DNA of 7,961 bases from Selenomonas sp. (GTDB taxonomy: Bacteria > Bacillota_C > Negativicutes > Selenomonadales > Selenomonadaceae). Below, one piece after another: positions 1 through 6,631 of this stretch (positions within the stretch are counted from its first letter, which is position 1; the number at the start of each line of letters is the position of its first letter). The stretch is taken from the NCBI GenBank assembly GCA_017940705.1, contig JAGAYB010000134.1, positions 1-7,961 on the forward strand, written 5' to 3'. The translations under genes and the position numbers were made by a program. The notes beneath the pieces were generated by a model. The model made no database searches. It saw only the letters and a program-made list of their open reading frames with translations, and was not told the origin of the DNA.

Positions 1-261
1 AACAATCAGGGGGTAGCTCTTACCGGCATCATACCAGCGCGGCAGGCAAATCTGATAGTCAAGCTTTGACTGAATGAGTTCCGAGCTGACAAAGCGCTGG
101 GAGGCCAGCTTCTTATCCTCGCTCGAATCCTGACCGGGCATTGCTGTCTGCACGGCTCCCTGCGAAGCCGGACGAACATCCGCATGCGCCACGGCTCCAA
201 AGCCGACACTCACCCCGAAAGCCGCAATGGCAACAGCCGTTACAATTTTTTTCTTTTGCAC
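1..261 (-). CDS. Secreted alpha/beta-hydrolase, putative esterase (N-terminal part only)
   Basis: Only the first 87 codons are present; the gene continues past the left edge. I chose the GTG at 259-261 because a GAGGAGG ribosome site lies 8 nt upstream; no in-frame ATG fits as well. Residues 1-27 form a textbook signal peptide: a basic start (QKKK), a hydrophobic core (IVTAVAIAAFGVSVGFGAV), then AHA followed by D28, so the protein should be exported. After a low-complexity linker (about 28-55), residues 67-87 read LDYQICLPRWYDAGKSYPLIV. This resembles the entry strand of putative esterases (PF00756-like, 'vyLPpgYd..kkYPvly'), where the following residues lead to the oxyanion-hole region. The catalytic Ser-Asp-His lie outside the window, so substrate and activity are unknown. 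It lies 116 nt downstream of the AEC transporter gene on the same strand, with no terminator seen between them, so some read-through is possible. Export is well supported; the enzyme family is less certain. Confidence 0.68.
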   Translation of the reverse strand, partial: MQKKKIVTAVAIAAFGVSVGFGAVAHADVRPASQGAVQTAMPGQDSSEDKKLASQRFVSSELIQSKLDYQICLPRWYDAGKSYPLIV

Positions 262-269
262 TTGAAACG

Positions 270-276
270 CCTCCTC
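270..276 (-). promoter_or_regulatory. Ribosome binding site that fixes the GTG start of the secreted esterase
   Basis: On the minus strand the sequence is GAGGAGG, 8 nt before GTG at 261-259. It is the strongest Shine-Dalgarno match in the gap and decides the start of a gene that has no suitable ATG. Confidence 0.8.
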
Positions 277-301
277 ACTGTACAATTAGCTTTGACAAAT
301 T

Positions 302-331
302 ACCATACCTACACTGTTCGCCATTTGTAAG
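302..331 (-). promoter_or_regulatory. Weak candidate promoter for the secreted esterase
   Basis: On the minus strand, CTTACA (326-331; 4 of 6 to TTGACA) is separated by 18 nt from TATGGT (302-307; 4 of 6 to TATAAT). It points at the GTG start at 261. The match is poor, and it is offered only because the gap contains nothing better. Confidence 0.3.
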
Positions 332-377
332 TTTTTATCCTGCTAATTTCCCTAAAAAACAATGTTTATTTTCCGCC

Positions 378-1325
378 TCAAAACAAACCCATGGTCTTCA
401 GGAAGAATACCCAGCCGAAAATGGTCAGGCAGGACAGGGCGCTGGTGTACACCACGCAGTTGCCTGCTAAATCCGCATCACTGTCCATCTGCTGAGCCAT
501 GGCAAAGCTGGCCACCGCGCAGGGCGAGGCAAAGACCGCCAGCAGGGTAACGAGTTCAATATCACGGAAGCCCAGATAGACAGCCAGACTTAAGGCCGCC
601 GCCGGTACCAGAATGAGACGCGCGCCCACACAGCTGATTAACTGGGGCAGGTGATTGTGAAAGCTGCCGCCTTTAAACGACGCGCCCAAAATAATCAGCG
701 CCACCGGCGTAGTCGCAGCCGCCACCTGCCCGATGCCCTTCAGCACCGGCTGCGGCACGGGAAAGTCAACCAGACGCAAAGCCACCGCTGTCAGTGCGCC
801 TAATATCATGGGATTTTTCAATATTCCCAGCAAAATCTTGCCCAAGGCAAATTTACCGCCGCGAAAGGTTTCCAGCGTAAACACGGCCAGCACGTTGTAA
901 ATGGGTACGATTACCGCAATCATCATCGTGGGAATGGACAGTGCCGTATCGCCAAAGATATTGCCCACAATGGGAATACCGAAGAGGACGAAATTACTGC
1001 GGAAGACAGCCTGAATCATCGCGCCACGCTTGCGGTTGTCCTTTTCCTTCCAGCAGACCAGCGCCGTGGCCAGCAGGAACACACTGATTACCCCCAGACC
1101 GCCAAAGAGCATCAGCTTGGGGCGCACAGTATGAGCTAGATCCGTAGTAAAGATATTGTAAAACATCATACAGAAGAAGAACAGCGTAAAGACCATCCTG
1201 TTGGTATGCGCCAGCTCGTCCTCCGTCATCAGTTTCAGCCGCTTGATGACCAGCCCCATAAACAGCAGGGTGAACAGGGGGACTACAGCACCGACAGCCA
1301 CCCAGAAATTATTCATCAAATCCAT
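378..1325 (-). CDS. AEC-family transporter (auxin efflux carrier / malate permease type)
   Basis: A 315-residue inner-membrane protein with about ten hydrophobic segments, the usual size and topology of the AEC family (PF03547). Family signatures are visible: AVFRSNFVLFGIP at 106-118 (the conserved R-x-N and G-x-P after the first helical bundle), PIYNVLAVF at 141-149, NPMILG at 171-176, and the C-terminal block ASPCAVASFAMAQQM at 266-280 followed by DADLAGNCVVYTSALS. Members studied in bacteria move organic anions such as malate or other carboxylates; the substrate here cannot be read from sequence. The ATG at 1323-1325 comes 1 nt after the stop of the upstream trkH gene, and a GGTGG ribosome site lies inside the end of that gene, so translation is probably coupled. 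A second ATG three codons later is possible. It is the last gene of the trk operon. Family assignment is firm; physiological role is inferred. Confidence 0.9.
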   Translation of the reverse strand: MDLMNNFWVAVGAVVPLFTLLFMGLVIKRLKLMTEDELAHTNRMVFTLFFFCMMFYNIFTTDLAHTVRPKLMLFGGLGVISVFLLATALVCWKEKDNRKRGAMIQAVFRSNFVLFGIPIVGNIFGDTALSIPTMMIAVIVPIYNVLAVFTLETFRGGKFALGKILLGILKNPMILGALTAVALRLVDFPVPQPVLKGIGQVAAATTPVALIILGASFKGGSFHNHLPQLISCVGARLILVPAAALSLAVYLGFRDIELVTLLAVFASPCAVASFAMAQQMDSDADLAGNCVVYTSALSCLTIFGWVFFLKTMGLF

Positions 1326-1326
1326 A

Positions 1327-2778
1327 TTACCACCGATTCCCTTTCTGCCAAAAATCCGGGGTCAGCATGACCAGCAGGGTAAACATTTCCAACCGCCCCA
1401 AAAGCATAGCCACACACAGAATACTCTTGCTGAATACCGACAGACCGGCATAAGTACAGGTCGCGCCGGCAATCCCAAAGGCCGGCCCCACGCTGCCCAT
1501 GGTGGTTATACTGATGCCGATGGCATCAAAAATCTCCAGACCGTCCAGCGTGAGCAATAGCGCCCAAAAGACGATAAAAAAGATGTACAGGAAAAAGAAC
1601 TGTCCCACGCGCAACAGGGTTTCCTCACTGACCCGGCTGCCGTTCATCCGCACTTCCACCAGCTGACGGGGCGCAATTTTCTGCCGCATCACAGCCCATG
1701 TGTTTTTGACCAGCAGCACCACCCGGGCGACCTTCATGCCGCCGGCAGTAGAGCCGGCACAGCCGCCGCTAATCATCAGCATCAGCAGGATGCCCTTGCT
1801 GAAATCCGGCCATTTGTCAAAATCTGCCGACACAAAGCCCGTCGTGGAAATCGACCCCACCTGAAAAGCCGCATAGCGGATGGCATCTCCCGGCGCATAG
1901 GGCATGGTATACAGGAGGTTCCCCCCGATAAGCACCATGGCCGTAAACAAAATCAGCATATAGGCCTTGAATTCCGAATTATGCCGCACCACGCCCGGCC
2001 CCTTTTTCCAGATACGGTAGTAAAGGCCAAAATTGCCGCCGGCCAAAATCATGAAAAAGGTCATACTCCATTCAAAAGCCGGATTCTTAAAGTGCATGGC
2101 GCTTTCGTCGTAAATGGAAAAGCCCCCAGCACCAATGGTGCTCATGGCATGCGTCAGGGCTTCGTATGGCCCCAGACCGCAGAGCATATACACGGTGGCC
2201 GCCAAAGCTGTAAAGAGCAGGTACATCTGAAACAGCGCCTTGGTCATATCCCGGAGCCGCGGCAACACTCTGTCCTGCGTCGGCCCCGTGGTTTCGGCAT
2301 TGTACATATACACAGTGCTCTGCCCCGTCTGCGGCAGCAGGGCAATAAAGATGACGATTATCCCCAGACCGCCGAACCAATGGGTCATCATGCGCCAGAA
2401 CAGAATGCTGCTCGGCAGGCCCGTCAGGGTGTCAAAGACCGTGGCGCCCGTGCCCGTAAAGCCGGAAATACTTTCAAACAGCGCGTCCAGCGCCCCCAGA
2501 TAACCGCCGCATACATAGGGCAGCATTCCCAGCCCCGTAGCCAGTGCCCAGCCCAAGCCCGTAATGGCTATGCCCTCACGGATGGATAAGTTGTCCGTAC
2601 CCGCCCGGCCATGTGACTGCAGTACCAGCCCCACAGAAGCGCTGAGGCCTACAGCTACCGCAAAGCCCGGAATACTTGTTTCATAGTAATAGAACGCCAT
2701 GGCAAAGGGAATGAACATGGTGATGGTTTCTGCCATCACCAGCCGGCCCAATACATAGTAGATAACCTGCAGCTGCAT
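1327..2778 (-). CDS. trkH: Trk-type K+ uptake channel, membrane subunit TrkH (canonical copy, TrkH2)
   Basis: A 483-residue polytopic protein forming the K+-conducting subunit of the Trk/Ktr/HKT superfamily (PF02386). It has the extra N-terminal helices of TrkH followed by four M1-P-M2 repeats. All four filter loops are intact: GFTGTGAT (G111), STIGAGGFS (G219), STTGFVS (G314) and MGSVGPAFG (G431). The intramembrane gating loop GGCAGSTAGGMK is at 338-349, and the conserved last-helix arginine is R462 in GRLEMF. It ends in the usual TPDFW motif plus a short basic tail. The ATG start has a GGTGG ribosome site 7 nt upstream, lying in the end of trkH1, and the gap to trkH1 is 4 nt. Such channels are dimers that sit on a ring of TrkA RCK domains. 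This copy is expected to be functional for K+ (possibly Na+) uptake. No frameshift or truncation is seen. Confidence 0.95.
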   Translation of the reverse strand: MQLQVIYYVLGRLVMAETITMFIPFAMAFYYYETSIPGFAVAVGLSASVGLVLQSHGRAGTDNLSIREGIAITGLGWALATGLGMLPYVCGGYLGALDALFESISGFTGTGATVFDTLTGLPSSILFWRMMTHWFGGLGIIVIFIALLPQTGQSTVYMYNAETTGPTQDRVLPRLRDMTKALFQMYLLFTALAATVYMLCGLGPYEALTHAMSTIGAGGFSIYDESAMHFKNPAFEWSMTFFMILAGGNFGLYYRIWKKGPGVVRHNSEFKAYMLILFTAMVLIGGNLLYTMPYAPGDAIRYAAFQVGSISTTGFVSADFDKWPDFSKGILLMLMISGGCAGSTAGGMKVARVVLLVKNTWAVMRQKIAPRQLVEVRMNGSRVSEETLLRVGQFFFLYIFFIVFWALLLTLDGLEIFDAIGISITTMGSVGPAFGIAGATCTYAGLSVFSKSILCVAMLLGRLEMFTLLVMLTPDFWQKGNRW

Positions 2779-2782
2779 GCCC

Positions 2783-4282
2783 TCACCACCTTTTTTGTAA
2801 ATTGCGGCGTCCCAGCCCCCATAAAATCAGGAAGGAAAAAATTTCCACCCGGCCGATTATCATCAACAGGGCACAGAGGAGTTTGGCCCACACCGGCAAA
2901 ACCGCCAGACTGCCCAGCCCGAAGAGCGCCGCCGATGTCCCCGTACTGGTAAGACAGCCAGCCGCCACCCCCATGGCCTGCAAAAGGTTAATGCCTGCCA
3001 GAGACAACGCCAGCGAAAAGACAATAAACACCGTTATATATAGGAAGAAAAAGGCCAATATCCGGCTCACTATCTTGTCCGGCACCGGCAGGCCGTCCAC
3101 CCGTACCACCGTCACCATCCGGGGGTGCAGGGTACGGGGCAGCTCCGTCCATGCCAGCCGCAGCAGTACCAGCAGCCGCATGACCTTCAAGCCGCCGGCG
3201 GCAGCGCCGATACAGCCGCCGATAAAGACCGTCACGAACAGCACATAACGGTCAAAGGACGGCCACAGCCAAAAAGGTGCCGAAACCAAACCGTTGGTTG
3301 ACATAAATGACAGCACTGCAAAATAACCATAACGCAGGCTGCTCAGCAGGTCATACCGGCCTGCCAGCCATAAGTGGACGGAAATCAGCAGGCCAATGGC
3401 CGTAAGCAGCAGCAGAAAAAATTGTATTTCCGTGTCGCGTAAGAGCAGCCCGATACTTTTTAATTTCCATGCCTTCCATATCAGCAGCAGGCTCATGCTC
3501 GACAATAGCATCGCCACACCTGCGGCCAGTTCCAGACCGGGATTGTCATAATAGATAAAGTCATATACGGAAATCCCACCGCCGGAGGACAGGGATACGA
3601 GGGCGCGCAGCAGCGCCTCAAACGGATTCAGCCCTGCCAGATAATAAAGAGCCGCCGCCAGCATGGTCAAGGCTGCATACACAGTCGTTCCCTGCCGGGC
3701 TGACTGAGCCATTTTATTCCAGACAGGACTAAAGAAAATAGACTGCCGGGCCGAAAGTGTCAGACCAAAGCAGCCGCTAATCTGCGGCAGCACCGTCACC
3801 ATGATAATGACAAAGGTCAGGCCTCCCAGCCAGCTCATAATGCTGTGCCACAGGATAAAGGAGCGCGGCAGTATATCCCCTCTGTCCAGAGGCAGGCAGG
3901 ACACGCCCGTGGTTGTCAGCGCCGATACCGTTTCCAGAAAAGCACCACTAAAGCCGGGGAAGATGCCGGAACCATGATAGGGCATCAACCCGATAAAAGC
4001 CATGAGCAGCCACACAAAGATGGTAAAGTAAACGCCCTCCCGAATGGTGAGCTGCCGCCCCCGTTCCTCCGTACTGCCAATACTTATCATCTTTCGCCCC
4101 AGACCATAGGCAAACAAGGCCGGCAACACAAACAGCCACGCCTCCGGCTCACGCCAGATAAGCGCAGCTATTAAGGGCACGCACATGGCAGCCCCCATCA
4201 TTATAGCAATCTGACCCATGAGAAGCCAGAATAGCTCCAGCCCCTGTTCCCTCTGCATGGCAGTCTGTCCTAAACGGCTCAC
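2783..4282 (-). CDS. trkH: Divergent TrkH-family K+ channel subunit (TrkH1) with altered fourth filter loop
   Basis: A 499-residue TrkH-like protein with the same architecture as its downstream neighbour but clearly diverged. The first three filter glycines are kept: LTTTGVS (G126), SSGGGIS (G236) and STNGLVS (G331). The fourth loop reads TGTSAALFG (447-455), where TrkH2 has MGSVGPAFG, so the filter glycine is replaced by A451 and the next proline by A452. The gating loop is GGCIGAAAGGLK (355-366), with Ser-Thr changed to Ala-Ala. R478 (GRVEIF) is retained. The start is GTG at 4280-4282, with a GGAAGGA ribosome site inside the end of trkA; the ATG 2 nt earlier is immediately followed by TGA in its own frame and cannot be the start. 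The gap to trkA is 2 nt. It may pair with TrkH2 or work alone with altered selectivity. The frame is intact throughout, which argues against a decaying gene. Family is certain; K+ transport by this copy is not. Confidence 0.9.
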   Translation of the reverse strand: MSRLGQTAMQREQGLELFWLLMGQIAIMMGAAMCVPLIAALIWREPEAWLFVLPALFAYGLGRKMISIGSTEERGRQLTIREGVYFTIFVWLLMAFIGLMPYHGSGIFPGFSGAFLETVSALTTTGVSCLPLDRGDILPRSFILWHSIMSWLGGLTFVIIMVTVLPQISGCFGLTLSARQSIFFSPVWNKMAQSARQGTTVYAALTMLAAALYYLAGLNPFEALLRALVSLSSGGGISVYDFIYYDNPGLELAAGVAMLLSSMSLLLIWKAWKLKSIGLLLRDTEIQFFLLLLTAIGLLISVHLWLAGRYDLLSSLRYGYFAVLSFMSTNGLVSAPFWLWPSFDRYVLFVTVFIGGCIGAAAGGLKVMRLLVLLRLAWTELPRTLHPRMVTVVRVDGLPVPDKIVSRILAFFFLYITVFIVFSLALSLAGINLLQAMGVAAGCLTSTGTSAALFGLGSLAVLPVWAKLLCALLMIIGRVEIFSFLILWGLGRRNLQKRW

Positions 4283-4284
4283 AT

Positions 4285-5637
4285 TTATTCCTTCCCTTTG
4301 AAGTATTTAATGACCTGCTGTGAAAATTTCGTCTGTATAAATAAGATAGTTCTGTCACCGGGCAGCAGCACGGTATTACCATTAGGAATCTGCGCGTCCG
4401 TCCCCCGTACATAGGCGCAGACCAGACATTCCTTGGGCAGCTTCACGTCCATGAGCTTTTTGCCGGCCACCGGCGCGCCTTCCTGAACAATAACCTCCAC
4501 GGCCTCGGCCTTGGCGCCTTCAAGCAGGGACACAGACACAACGCCGCCGCGCCGGGCAAAGGCCAGCACTTCACTAGCTGACAACAGCCGGGTGGACAAA
4601 ACGATATTGACCCCCACCTTTTCCATCAGTTCCACGTATTCATTACGGGACACGCGCACCACGGTCTTGGTACGGTTGCCGGAAAGGTGACGCGCCAGCA
4701 GCGCCAGCATGAGGTTCAGCTTATCATCTTCCGTCAGGCATACCACCACATCGGCATGCGCCACATCCTCTTCAATGAGCAGGTCAATATCCGTGCCATC
4801 ACCGCAGACGGCTATGCCCTTATTGAGCATGGCCGCTACCAGCTGGCAGCGCTCCCTGTCGTGGTCGATTATCTTTACATGCACATCCTGACTGTCGAGC
4901 AGTTGTGCCAGTGCTCTGCCGGCACGGCCGGCACCGATAATCAGCACCCGGTGCAGCTTGCGGGCATCGCGCTGGACAAATTTTTGGCTGAACTTTTCAA
5001 TTTCCTCTGGAATACCGATAAAATACGCATTGTCATGGGGCTGCAGGGAGTCATCACCGTGAGGAATAATCATGCGGTGGTCGCGGAAAATCATCCCGGC
5101 CAGCACGCCCTTGGGCAGCTGAATATCCTTAAAAGGAATACCGGCGATGGCAGACTTGCGCTGAATCTTCGTTTCAAAGAGACGGATTTTGCCATGAGCA
5201 AAATCTTCCACATCCAGCGCCGCCGGAGTCATGAGAATACGGTTTATTTCGTTGGCGGTGATGAGCTCGGGGTTAAGCATTAAGTCGATATCAAAATTCT
5301 GCTTGAGGTAATCCTTGGCCTCCGACATGAACTTCATATCCCTGATTCTGGCAATGGTATGCTTTATACCGTGTTTCTTGGCCAGAATACAGGCCACCAT
5401 GTTGACTTCGTCGCTGGCCGTCACCGCAATGAGGATATCCGCGTCACGCACATCCGGGTCGTCCATGGTTATAGGACTGGCGCCATTGGCAGCAATGGTC
5501 AGCACATCCAATGTATTCTTCGCCGCTTCCAGCTGGCTTTCATCATGGTCGATTACCACCACGTCAAACTGCTCCTTGGATAAAAGCTCGGCTATACTGT
5601 AGCCCAGCTTTCCTGCCCCCACAACGATAATACGCAA
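4285..5637 (-). CDS. trkA: Trk K+ uptake regulatory subunit TrkA (double RCK protein)
   Basis: A 450-residue cytosolic protein that binds nucleotides and gates TrkH. It contains two RCK units in tandem, the normal TrkA layout and length (E. coli TrkA is 458 aa). The first TrkA-N Rossmann domain (about 1-125) has GAGKLG at 7-12 and the strand-end acidic residue D30. The first TrkA-C domain is about 145-225. The second TrkA-N domain (about 228-350) has GAGRAG at 235-240 and D258. The second TrkA-C domain is about 365-440. I chose the TTG at 5635-5637: it has a GGGGAGG site 8 nt upstream and gives an N-terminus (LRIIVVGAG) that matches other TrkA proteins. The in-frame ATG at 5688 would add 17 residues, lacks a ribosome site and lies inside the palindrome. 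It is the first gene of the operon, directly followed by trkH1. Confidence 0.95.
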   Translation of the reverse strand: MRIIVVGAGKLGYSIAELLSKEQFDVVVIDHDESQLEAAKNTLDVLTIAANGASPITMDDPDVRDADILIAVTASDEVNMVACILAKKHGIKHTIARIRDMKFMSEAKDYLKQNFDIDLMLNPELITANEINRILMTPAALDVEDFAHGKIRLFETKIQRKSAIAGIPFKDIQLPKGVLAGMIFRDHRMIIPHGDDSLQPHDNAYFIGIPEEIEKFSQKFVQRDARKLHRVLIIGAGRAGRALAQLLDSQDVHVKIIDHDRERCQLVAAMLNKGIAVCGDGTDIDLLIEEDVAHADVVVCLTEDDKLNLMLALLARHLSGNRTKTVVRVSRNEYVELMEKVGVNIVLSTRLLSASEVLAFARRGGVVSVSLLEGAKAEAVEVIVQEGAPVAGKKLMDVKLPKECLVCAYVRGTDAQIPNGNTVLLPGDRTILFIQTKFSQQVIKYFKGKE

Positions 5638-5645
5638 ACCGATAA

Positions 5646-5652
5646 CCTCCCC
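5646..5652 (-). promoter_or_regulatory. Ribosome binding site fixing the TTG start of trkA
   Basis: GGGGAGG on the minus strand, 8 nt before TTG at 5637. It falls inside the 17-codon extension that an ATG at 5688 would require, which is the main reason for preferring the TTG. Confidence 0.85.
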
Positions 5653-5678
5653 AGCCACAGCCGTGACACTATTGCTTT

Positions 5679-5715
5679 TATAATACATATCTGCTAAATT
5701 AAGATATGTATTATA
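5679..5715. promoter_or_regulatory. Perfect 14-bp inverted repeat between divergent genes, likely operator
   Basis: Left arm TATAATACATATCT (5679-5692) and right arm AGATATGTATTATA (5702-5715) are exact reverse complements around a 9-nt spacer, GCTAAATTA. The repeat lies between trkA and the divergent membrane-protein gene. Its right arm overlaps the -10 of the trkA promoter, and its left arm carries a TATAAT on the plus strand. This position suits a dimeric repressor or activator controlling one or both genes. It would also be transcribed as an AU-rich hairpin. No known regulator motif is recognised and no regulator gene lies in the window. Confidence 0.6.
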
Positions 5716-5723
5716 TTATAGCA
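5715..5723 (-). promoter_or_regulatory. Extended -10 promoter for the trkA-trkH-trkH-AEC operon
   Basis: The minus strand reads TGCTATAAT, a full extended -10 with a perfect hexamer at 5715-5720. A second TATAAT overlaps it at 5710-5715. There is no good -35 17 nt upstream (CTCCAA), which is tolerated for TGn-type promoters. Transcription would start near 5708, giving a leader of about 70 nt before the TTG of trkA. Confidence 0.6.
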
Positions 5724-5754
5724 TTTTTTATCTATTATTGGAGGTATATTTAAT

Positions 5755-6366
5755 TTGTTTAAACAATTTCCCCAAACCGGTTATCCGCTAAAGGCGGCTC
5801 TGGTTATCAGTATTTTATATCTGCTGGCCATCATTCCCGTCAGCGATGTTCTGCCTGAATGGGTCTCGTGGGAAAACGGCCCCATCGAAAACGCGCAGGT
5901 TGCCATCCTGCTGCTGGGTGTTGCCTACAATATCATCGCCGCCCGGCAAAACCACAGCTATAGCAAGGTGTTTTACACCGCCGCCGCTTTTCTCTTCCTG
6001 CTGGGACTGCGCGAGCTGTCCTATGGCCGCGTATTTTTCCCCACGCATATGGGCAGCCACGGCCCGGAATTCATTGCCATGAAGGATTTCCCCTTCCATA
6101 CGGCTATCTACATCTTTTTAGGAATTTACATGCTCCTGCTGCTCTATTCCTTCGTCCGCTGCATCCCCTGGCGCAAGCTGCTGGCACCGCCCCGGCCCAC
6201 GGCCTTTTTCATCATCGCCGTCATCTGCGCCCTGCTGTCCACCGCCGGCGACCATGCCTGGATGCTGGAAGGCCATGAAGGCGAAACCATGGAGGAGCTG
6301 GCAGAACTGCTCATGTACATCACCTTTCTGCACATGTCTGTCTGGTACAATAAGGTTTTAAAATAA
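5755..6366 (+). CDS. Polytopic membrane protein of unknown function, divergent from trkA
   Basis: A 203-residue protein starting at TTG (5755-5757), with GGAGG 10 nt upstream; there is no earlier ATG. About six hydrophobic segments are visible (roughly 14-30, 46-62, 73-88, 116-134, 148-164, 182-198). Several polar motifs sit at helix ends: WENGPIENAQ (39-48), RELSYGR (86-92), PFHTAIY (113-119), GDHAW (165-169) and EGETMEELAE (175-184). This E-x-G-x-x-E ... E-[LI]-S-[YW]-G-R ... acidic pattern reminds me of a widespread uncharacterised bacterial membrane family, but I cannot name it. Membrane-embedded acidic and histidine residues could mean an enzyme, metal site or ion pathway; none is established. 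It faces the trk operon across a shared palindrome, so co-regulation with K+ uptake is possible. It is monocistronic, with an intrinsic terminator 20 nt after the stop. That it is a real gene is near certain; function is unknown. Confidence 0.88.
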   Translation: MFKQFPQTGYPLKAALVISILYLLAIIPVSDVLPEWVSWENGPIENAQVAILLLGVAYNIIAARQNHSYSKVFYTAAAFLFLLGLRELSYGRVFFPTHMGSHGPEFIAMKDFPFHTAIYIFLGIYMLLLLYSFVRCIPWRKLLAPPRPTAFFIIAVICALLSTAGDHAWMLEGHEGETMEELAELLMYITFLHMSVWYNKVLK

Positions 6367-6385
6367 TATCAGCACAGCATTGCCC

Positions 6386-6421
6386 AAAAGTCCTAATTTC
6401 TGACAAGATTAGGGCTTTTTA
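6386..6421 (+). terminator. Intrinsic terminator of the unknown membrane-protein gene
   Basis: AAAAGTCCTAAT (6386-6397) pairs with ATTAGGGCTTTT (6408-6419) over 12 positions with one G-U pair, around a 10-nt loop. The descending arm ends in a run of five T. It begins 20 nt after the stop at 6366. Confidence 0.88.
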
Positions 6422-6602
6422 TAATTCCCGTAAATGAATGTTTATGCACAAAATCAGCTTTATTTATCTAATCCTGCTCTAATAATCCCTAAAAAACGCC
6501 AAAATCCTTCAAAAACGGGCGAGATTGTCTTATAACTTCTTTTTTCTGGGAATAATTCCATATAAATTGGGACTTTTGGACAGTATTGGTAACTTTTGCT
6601 AC

Positions 6603-6631
6603 TTCACAAGGATTAAATCATAGTGTATACT
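6603..6631 (+). promoter_or_regulatory. Strong sigma-70-type promoter for the 77-residue protein
   Basis: TTCACA (6603-6608; 5 of 6 to consensus), a 17-nt spacer, then TATACT (6626-6631; 5 of 6). The -10 is part of an 11-bp palindrome, TATACTGTATA (6626-6636), which could serve as an operator. The start of transcription should be near 6638. Confidence 0.72.

Noticed and set aside
6..209. A 67-codon minus-strand frame near the left edge
   Set aside because: It overlaps the GTG-started secreted-protein gene in another frame, and its arginine-rich product has no ribosome site; the overlapping frame has a clear signal peptide.
1981..2589. A 202-codon open frame on the plus strand opposite trkH2
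   Set aside because: It runs antisense inside a gene with complete TrkH motifs, has no ribosome site, and its product has no membrane or domain pattern; it is a by-product of GC-rich codon usage on the other strand.
2783..4282. TrkH1 as a decaying pseudogene
   Set aside because: The 499-codon frame is intact, three filter glycines, the gating-loop length and the last-helix arginine are kept, and the ribosome site and spacing are good, so selection appears to have maintained it.
4687..5283. A 198-codon open frame on the plus strand opposite trkA
   Set aside because: It is antisense to an unambiguous TrkA coding region, has no ribosome site, and no recognisable protein features.
5638..5688. 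ATG at 5688 as the start of trkA
   Set aside because: It has no Shine-Dalgarno sequence, lies within the palindrome, and adds 17 residues ahead of the conserved first beta-strand; the TTG at 5637 has GGGGAGG at ideal spacing.
6434..6535. A 33-codon plus-strand frame (ATG at 6434) after the terminator
   Set aside because: No ribosome site, no promoter close upstream, and it directly follows a terminator; nothing supports translation.
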